Of a stretch of DNA of 64,000 nt, positions 56,101 to 64,000 are shown piece after piece. The DNA comes from Tribonema minus. Taxonomy: Eukaryota > Sar > Xanthophyceae > Tribonematales > Tribonemataceae. The notes under the pieces were generated by a model. The model searched no databases. It was not told the DNA's origin and was given only the letters and a program-made list of their open reading frames with translations. Within the stretch, counting starts at the first letter, position 1. Each line of letters begins with the position of its first letter. Made by a program: the position numbers and the translations under genes. The stretch spans positions 1,207,170 through 1,271,169 of the forward strand of contig JAFCMP010000135.1 of the NCBI GenBank assembly GCA_017506865.1, given 5' to 3'.

Positions 56101-59100
56101 TCCTGTCTGCTCGAGGTTTGCCGGGCTTGACTGGCGACGTGAGGTTGATGAGAGTGCCTATGGGTCCGCCACTCCACGGTGCCAGCAGCTTGAGTGAGCC
56201 GTTGCTGTCAGCGTTGCAGCAGAAGTTGAACCAACAAGTCAGGCCATCAAGTCTGCGTGTTGTGCATGCAGGTGCCGTCTGTGTGGTCGCGAATTCAGCG
56301 TGTCAAGCACCCGATTGCAGCCACTGCTCCACCGCTGACAGACGCTTTGCATAAAGACAACAACCTGCACTCTGATCCTGCGGCATCAGTTCTTGACAAT
56401 ACTGCATACACACCTCACTTGCACCACAGTTGAATGCACGGCTTGCACGCATCCGCATGCTTGGCAAATGACTGGTCCAAAGTTGTAGCAGACGCAATCA
56501 TTTTCGTCTTGAAGCCTCAAACATGCTCACACCTCACAACAGTACCAACTGCCTTCGCTCCTGGCGTGTTTTGAGAATCGCTTGCATGCATACGCACGCA
56601 CTGCACTGCTTACCTTTGTATATCGACGCAAAGCGCCGCACACACACATGAGCCAAGCCTCTCTCGAAGGGCTGGAGTCGCTTCCTTGAGAAGTGGGGAC
56701 AGTGCCCCCCTGCTATCTCCTCTACCGCTGGTGGTGCAACGAAGGTCGCCAGCAGCGCCTGCATGCGCAGCATGCGTTTAAACATGCTGAATCAGTGACC
56801 TGCACTTTGGCCACAGCCAGAACCAGCTGCGGTATACAGGTTGTGAAATTGCGATGTGCTCAGAGGCATGTTCATAATGAAGCTTGTCAAACCTACTGGC
56901 ATCTTCTATGATGTGACGGCAAGAGTATATCATACGGCCCTCGCGCAATCAAGGCTTCCAATAACTGCCTTTCGAACACCACTCGCACATGCGTGTGAGC
57001 CGCTCACAGCGCTGTATAGCATGTGACACTCCAAGTTGGTGTTGCATCAGTTGCAATCTTTACAACATCAAATGTGCATGGGCTGCTGGCGTGCTTGTGG
57101 ACACTGCATGACTGTCGGAAAGAATTTGCAAGATTACATGATGCTTCAAATACAAAGCAAGACTGTTCTTTTATGCGCATCTATCAGTTCACTTTGAGGC
57201 AGTCGAACCAATCAAGCATGTGAAGGTATACTCCCCCCGTCAAGCTCATAAAACTGCCAGTGGCCCCCGCCCCCTGTGGGATCAAGTGGAGGGAATCAGC
57301 AGTGCCAGCAGACTCAATATGCTCTTTGAGAGCAGGGGGCACAGCAGTAAACCGCTGCAGTGTACATCGCTGGCACCATTTACCTGTGATCCGGATCGTA
57401 TGCAAGGCATTTGAGAGCAGGCGCGCCTCCAGGCACCTCCGCTTCAGCCTCTGTTTGGTGGCAGCTCATAGGCTGTGATCTGGTGATACACAGGGCAGCA
57501 CAGACAAGGATGGCGAGCATGTTCTTACATGAAATGCTGAAAAAATGCTTTGGCATTTGAAGTCAAGGTGTTTCATGCATGGCGCCAAATGCACAAGTTG
57601 TATTTGTGTCATAGCACAGTGGTCGCTAGCGCTTGACAGCGTTCAGCCTTGCACATGGAACATAGTAAAATAGCTATTTCTGCAATGAAAATGCCAGCAG
57701 GGAGCTGACCTGATACAGTACGCCACCGATGCGCCGAGCTCCGCGATAAATCTTCGTTCCTCTGCGGTGAATATTTTACGTCGTCCGTTGCAACCCGTTC
57801 AGTAGCATCGTCCACGATGAGCGTTGCTGCATTTGCGCGCGCATCAGCGCCGCCGCCCACGTGCACTGGCGTCTGCTTCACGGAGGAGTACAGGCGGTTG
57901 CGCAGCAGCCTCACAGCAATGTGCCGCTGTCGTTGCCAGCGCCCGCATTGCCGCAGGAGCTGCTAGGCCATCCACAGCCATGCTGCTCGTGTGTCCTCCA
58001 CCGCAATCGCCGACAGCATTGTCAATACCCTCTCCGCTGTTGCTACTGGCGCTGCCAGCAGCCACCACGTTGGTGTCACCGTTGCCATTTGTGCTGCCAT
58101 GGAGAGTGTCGTTGCACCACCACCTTCTGCACTACCGTCGGTGTGGCTGGCACAGCTGCCACTGCCATCATCACCGCCGCTGACGTTGTCAGTGCACACT
58201 ACAGTGAGGCGCTGCGTACAGATGAAGTGACACAAGTTGCAGTCGCATTGCTGGACCGCTGTCGCCGCCGCCGCCGCTGCCGCTTGTACCGCTGAAGATT
58301 TTGGGCTTGAAGTTGATGAGGCGGTAGCAGCGAGCGCATCGACCAGCGGCTGCTGCAGTGGCCCCACACACTCGCGCAGGTCCTTCTCGCCGGTGATGCA
58401 CGCCTCTGCGATGCGAGCACGTCTGGGATCGTACACCACGATGCGCAGTGCGCGCTGTGGTGGTGCATGAGCACAGCATGAGGAATGAGTGTGAGAGAGG
58501 GATCTCGCGGGCAGATTGTAATTCTCAACGAAAATCGCCTAATACTTTGAAGCAGGGCAGCACACACACTCGAGTAATTAGTACTTCTCGCTATCAACTG
58601 TGTCTCAAATCGGAAGTCACCGCTGCAATGTTGTCACAGGGCAAGCTCATATGAACCACATGCAGCAGTACTGCATAAGGCAAGCTCTGGCCCGGCTGCA
58701 GCTGTCATGCACTTATGATGCATCGCCCCCTTTGCACACTGCGGGGGCCTGAGGCTGGCTTGCCTGCATGGCTGCCGTTACATGTCGACACTTTGTATGA
58801 TTCCAGGTATCGGACCTCCAGTGGCTTTGAAGTTGGCCATGAGTAATCACTGACATGAAGCCACGTCCATTCTGTACCCCCCCTGACCCCCCCCCCCCCC
58901 CCCCCTTGCGATGCCAACTGGTTCGAGATAGGTCAGAAAGCTGAACCTTCATGATGTCGTGGCATTGCATACAACCGTAGCGATGCCACAGGATCTCTGC
59001 ATTCTGTCAGAATTGCGCGTCATTATCATGCAAAACAGGTAGAAAGGCGTAAGTCAAATTTCCTCAGGCAGCAATGTGCACCATGTCCACGAGTGGTTTC

Positions 59101-62100
59101 CGATAGAGCCTGCTACTCACATCTGTTGCGCTGCCAGCTTGCTTGACTTGACTTAAATTGTTGCCCCTTGCCCCCGCATTGCTCTTGGCGTAGATCGTGA
59201 CGATTGCTCCCGTGAGGAGACTGGCGGCTTCTTCCCATGGCCCCACCCGAACTTTGAGCACCTGCATGGAACAACATCAGAGCCGACCGAGAACAAATTT
59301 AGCACAATCGTAACAGATGAAGCAGTTGCTGCTGGTGGGCACTTTGTCACTCACGCAGTGCACTGGTGACAGGAGATGTAGTTGTCACTTCAAATCTCAT
59401 GCGTGGTAGTTGACCTTTGTGAACCAGCCATCGTGTACTTGTGCAACGCACGTGCCAGACAATTTTGATGCGATGGCGCAGGCCTGGGCACAAAACACAA
59501 CAACAAAGTGATGCTCTCAGACAGTACCTCAAGGTACTTCTTCATGAAGTACCTGCACCTTGTTGCAACCGTAACATCAGCCAGACTGTTAACGGTACAT
59601 GGTGCTTCCTCAAAGTGATTGAAACATTATCATCTCATTGTGTGGTTGCTTGGCCTCTCTTGACTTCATGTCCCATTTTTTAGCTCAATATTACCTGGTG
59701 GAAAATGACAGTCTCTCCATCCCGTGCCCCATGAGTCCATCTGCCCACCATGCAACCTTCTGGCGCCCTCTGCAAATCCCGAGACGCGGTGTCATCAGAC
59801 ACAGCAGGCAGCGCCGCTGTCACACCAGCAGCAGCCACCGTTGCTGGCGCCATCATCGCTGTCGCAGCAGCTGCCATGGCCGCCTTGGCAGCAGCAACAG
59901 CTGCAGTGGCATCAGAGATGGACGTTGTAGTAGTTGAGGCAGAAGTAGACTCGGAGTGTAGCCCTTTGCCTTTCTTCTTGCTGGTTGCCGCCCGTTTGAG
60001 TGGCTTTGTTGTGGTGGCTTTCTTCTTGCGGTGCTCGGGGGTAGTTGGGGGCAAAGCGGCATCGGCAGCAGCAGCTGAGGCAGTGGTATCAACAGCGGCA
60101 GCGATGGCAGCAGGTGGTGATGCAGGCGCCTCCATGGCAGTCGAAGGTGTTGCACCTTGGACACACGCACCGTTTGCGTCTGAATCTGCTGGTTCGCGGC
60201 TGTGGTGAACCAACGGCATCTGCGTGGGGACGAGCAAACGTCAGATGTGAGCGCACATGTTGATGACCACAAAACGTTGAAAGCGCAGTCAGTCCAGCTA
60301 GAAGCCTGCCGTCATACGGATATTGAGTGCTTCCAGCGGTACCTGTCGAGTGAGGCAGGTATTCTACACCCAACATGGTATTTGGCCTCCTGCGCTATAG
60401 AAGCATCATACTGAAAAAATTTGGTGACATGGCATGGTCTACATGCATATGAATGTCAACCCAGTCAGTAAATGTTGATTAGTAAAGATTGCATGCTACA
60501 CATTCGAGTCAATCACGAAGATGTACAGGGCCCCCTACGGGCCCAAGTACGGCAGCAGCAAAGGTACATCGCAAAGAGCATGAGCAAATTTCTCGCCTAG
60601 AGCTATACGATCTTTTGAATGGTTCCCATACACACATATATCTTTTAAGTGCTCAACAAGGTTGTGCCGCCACCAAACAGGAATCACTCTGTCATGTGCA
60701 CTGGGAAAGCATGAGCAAGGCTGAAGGCAATAGTCATGACTGTGATGATCTGACATGCATGGTGTGTGTGACAAACCACTTCGTCGTTCAGTGGAGTAGT
60801 CCAACACACATTCGAATGCACCTGGCAGTAGCGCCGACGCACAAAACCTGCCAGTGTGCCACTGGCTGGCTGGGTGACAGTAAGCTGTGATGGCGGCCGG
60901 GGCTGAGGAGCCCTCAGGGAGATGCCTTCGTCCACCTCTGTTGCAAACTTCTGCGTTGTGCGTGCCTAAAAAAGCAGAGGGGGCAATAGCAGTGCTGAGG
61001 CAGTGTCGCAAGCTTGTGTCCACTCACATGACATAGTGGTTGAAAACCTGCCCAACACGCTGCTTCACAGGCAATTTTTTTGCTATGCACAGTTAAAGAA
61101 GTCTGCATATGTACGAGCTGATGTTGCAGAGCTGCAGAAAATACCAGCTTCACCAGCACAAACAGTGAGTCTGCATGTAGGCAATCTACTGACAGGCACA
61201 GCGACAACAGGAGCTGTACATGATTGTCCAACGCAGGGACTCTCAGGCTGTGGCAGCAAAGATTCTTGGCACGCGCTGAAGCATGCACCGGCCGCTGCAT
61301 GGTCCCTCCTCGGCCACGACTGTCTCACCCACAGCTAGACACGCCAAAAAAATACGGCAATAACGTACGCTCGTGGCAGTACTTGCACCATAGGCATCGT
61401 GGTCACCTGCATTGAAACAAATCACAGCGCTCAGCACTCACATCAGCACCAACGCGCATGTCAACGCCCGCACCAGAGCACAGGAGGCAGAGCGTCCTGG
61501 CATCAGCATCAAATCGGAGTGCGGAGACCAGCGCATGTTGCACCATGCTGCGGTGCTCCTTGCTGCACACCAGGCACAGCCCTGCAGCAGCTGCCGGCAA
61601 CATATGCAGCCAACAAACTTTTCAGTATCTGCAGGACTTGTGTATGTCGCGAATAGCACGTTAGAGCGACATGCATGGATGCTGCGCTGCGGCGGACACT
61701 CAAAACATTGCCGTACAGTACGCAGTGCTGCAATTGACAGCTACGTCTCATAAATTGGCAATAGTGCCTAGGACGCGGCAATAAGCATATCCTTGACATC
61801 TGCTAATAAGGAGAAATCCCTGCAATGCTTTGCTTGTGAGTCGCATGCTTGGGGCATGTTGGGTGGTACTTGACTTGAAGTTGTATCCGCCTTGAGTTTT
61901 CTAGCATGGGGAGGTACTCAAGACACAGATGGCTGCTGACGATTGGGGCGCCCCCCTTCATAGCTTGTTTTGATGCAATGCGCCAATGATCAAGACAGCT
62001 CAGCAAGTACTTCCCTCAGCCCACATGCTTTCACTGTATGTGGTTGTGGTATCTTTGATGGATATCATTGGATAAAATTTGCTTCAATCATTTCTGCAGA

Positions 62101-64000
62101 AGATCCGCTGCATACTTCTTGAATACCACTAAAATCCGCAAGTGGCTTGTGCCCTAAGGTGCCAGCTCACGAGTCATTTGCAAGACAAAATACATTGCTG
62201 AAAAGAGAGACTGACCAGCTTGTACTGACCTGCACCATCTGCCGTTGCAGGCGACGCACGGCCATGCACAAGGCCGTGCACTTGCTTCATCGTGACCAGA
62301 AGGCGCCAGTAATCGCAGTGCTCCCTGCCGTAAGCCTCTACAGCAATGCGTGCTCCCCCTGACGCCGTGCCTTTGGCCGCAGCTGCCGCAATGGAGAAGC
62401 GCAGCCGCAGCAGCACGCCGTGCATGCGGGCTGGTTGAGCGCTGCCGTCATGGTGGCTGCTCAGCGCGTTGGGTACTGCGGAGGGGGGCGGCCTCAAGCG
62501 AGCCGCGCAGGTGTGGAATGTCCTGTTGAAGCATGAAGGAAACAAGCAGGAGGCATGTCAGGTATAGACAGCACTGGCCCACCTGATTGATCTCACATGA
62601 CTTGTGTATAGGTGATGCTACTGTTGTGGCAATATTGGTGCTCCTGCCTTGTAAGCCACATAGCCTGAACTATGCATTGGCAATTTTGACCATAACATAT
62701 CAGTATGCTGCAGCTCTTTGCCATAAGAGCAGTAGAGGAGCACTTGCTGCACCTCTGCTTTAGTGCACGCCAGCTGCAATGGAATGCTCCAACAAAACAA
62801 CAACCGCCACACTATCACTTCACACTAGCTTGCCAGTGCTCCAGGTACATGCAAGTATACTTCCTCAATGTGTTGCATGCTCAGCACATGCGGAGACGAA
62901 GCTTGCCTGTCTATGTGCAGCAGTCGAACAGTGTGACGCTGTCCATTTCCGTTGCCACCGATGTAGCCGCTGCTGCGCACGCAGCCCACTCTTGACCGCC
63001 GCACGCTCAGTCGCAGTAGCTGTCAATTTGCGCAAGCACATGCGGGTTGTCAACGGTGCTATGTAATAGCTAAGCGCAAGGAGTGACACCAGCAAACTCT
63101 GGACACCTGCATTCAGTGGCAACACGTCATCTAGGACCTGTCGCATGCACCACCAATGCTAACAATGATAGAAGCCCTGGAAGGTTGACAAGACATGGGA
63201 TCAGGTGCATGCTGTAATAGTATGATCACATGTGCCTCGTGCACTCTGACTCCTGTGATGGCATGCTGCGCTTTGATTGATGAAGGGACATCAGGACTGC
63301 ACTTACAATGTGCCTTGGGGATGCAGAGCAGCAACCACCAGTGATTTAACAGCTTGTGGCACGCCGCGTTTGCACTGTGTTTCAGCACATGCTGTCTCCT
63401 GATGTCAATGTCAGACTAGAGATCATTATTCCGCCATGTGGCAGTGCTTTCAGCAGGTAAATGCGACTGATCCTGTGAAGCGCACACTACACATGTTCTA
63501 CGCAATACCTAAGCACATCTCAACCTACGCCTTGTGCAGTCTGCCTGCTGCCTGTTGTGACATGTCCTGCTGAGAGTATGCACATGATGCGTGTCTGCCT
63601 CAGCAAGGTGCCAGTGTATTGCAGCATCCTGTGTAACATGGCAGCTGGAGTTTCAGCATCAGTGGGTTCAAATGCACGCAGTCACTGCCTGTCTCACCAG
63701 CTGCTGCTTCCATGTACGCCACCCGCCGGTGCCAAGCAAACACAGTTTTTCAGGTGCAGTGAGGTGGTCCTCCGCTGTATGTGCGTCGCCTGGGCAGTAG
63801 CAGCGCACACGCAAGGCGCCACCTTCCGCTTCTGCTAAAGTGACCACCTGCGCCAAACAGGGCCAGAAACACCATCAGTTTGCCTGTACTTCAAGACGCC
63901 CCCTTCAAAGGTGGCAGCTATCAAACAATTTCCGCTGGGACTGCATGACAACGCTCAGCAGTAATCGAAGTCTACATGTGCAATGCGCCAAGCCATGATA
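53160..64000 (-). CDS. Large unrecognised protein, C-terminal part, runs off right edge
   Basis: Supported exons (minus): 63847-63698, 62522-62230, 61581-61442, 61406-61369, 61247-61028, 60965-60822, 60219-59695, 59483-59415 (less sure), 59261-59121, 58454 to about 57763 (structure unresolved), 57761-57710, 57354-57232, 56758-56614, 56441-56414, 56204-55521, 55103-54983, 54399-54250, 53858-53793, 53312-53160 (TGA). Phases match between most neighbours; an exon between 63698 and 62522 is missing. Notable parts: a double CxxC segment (CLVCSKEH ... LCLLCSGAG), an Ala/Thr/Lys-rich linker with KKK clusters, RALRIVVYDPRRARIAEA, FERGLAHVCVRRFASIYK, LKLLAPWSGGPIGTLINL and FGAPVLQRVIGLNGLRVLL. I cannot name the family. 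The exon ending at 54250 needs a GC donor. Confidence 0.65.
57763..58454 (-). other. Exon block with in-frame TAG and frame changes
   Basis: Coding is clear at the start (RALRIVVYDPRRARIAEA ... ECVGPLQQPLVDALAA). Further on, one frame stays open to a single TAG at 57963-57965 and then continues (RHIAVRLLRNRLYSSVKQ); Ser/Gly-rich stretches appear in the other two frames. Short introns are the simplest explanation: for example GTATTG to CCTAG, 66 nt, would remove the TAG in frame. A frameshifted allele is the alternative. Confidence 0.45.

Noticed and set aside
57963-57965. TAG as a reassigned sense (Gln) codon, as in some ulvophyte algae
   Set aside because: Two other genes in the window end in TAG at the expected C-terminus (36355-36357 and 44285-44287), so TAG is a stop here.
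1-64000. CRISPR arrays, rRNA, tRNA and bacterial operon signals
   Set aside because: None seen; the tandem repeats present are intronic or palindromic and lack the regular spacer structure of CRISPR.

Overview
This is nuclear DNA from a eukaryote, most likely a green alga (Chlorophyta). The evidence is a divergent intron-containing H2A gene and H2B gene, several multi-exon genes with GT-AG introns, GC-rich exons full of Gly/Ala/Gln/Ser low-complexity runs, poly-C tracts in front of splice acceptors, and a plant/algal-style DIS3L2 (SOV-like) exoribonuclease. The phylum is an inference; no organellar, rRNA or tRNA gene was recognised. Gene models were built by hand from splice signals, codon phase and family similarity. 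Where phases close across all exons (H2A, H2B, DIS3L2, the 21.9-36.4 kb gene, ZC2HC-like, the 44.3-50.5 kb gene) I trust the models; elsewhere I say so.

Layout. 1-1.8 kb: coding exons of one or two unrecognised minus-strand genes. 2.5-4.7 kb: H2A (minus, three exons) and H2B (plus), head to head, each followed by a 6-bp-stem/4-nt-loop hairpin that looks like the histone mRNA 3' processing signal. 7.1-21.5 kb: one 18-exon minus-strand gene for a DIS3L2/SOV-type 3'-5' exoribonuclease; its introns hold a complete hAT-like MITE (8-bp target duplication), minisatellites made of its own exon ends, and a decayed duplicate of its catalytic exon. 21.9-36.4 kb: a divergent 20-exon plus-strand gene for a protein of about 1,232 residues with a KOW-like segment and a four-cysteine motif; I do not recognise it. 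37.1-40.9 kb: a seven-exon double C2HC zinc-finger (ZC2HC1-like) protein. 41.0-44.3 kb: repeat-rich spacer with a 507-bp nested palindrome and degenerate direct repeats. 44.3-50.5 kb: minus-strand eight-exon unrecognised gene with a Cys/His-rich block and a Tudor/Agenet-like end. 50.8-52.6 kb: a broken non-LTR retrotransposon whose upstream part is inverted, as expected of twin priming. 53.2-64 kb: a large minus-strand gene, C-terminal part only, running off the right edge.

Functionally the window mixes core chromatin (H2A/H2B), RNA decay (DIS3L2), and several nuclear-looking low-complexity proteins. The recurring structural theme is local tandem duplication inside introns that copies exon ends together with splice donors or acceptors.
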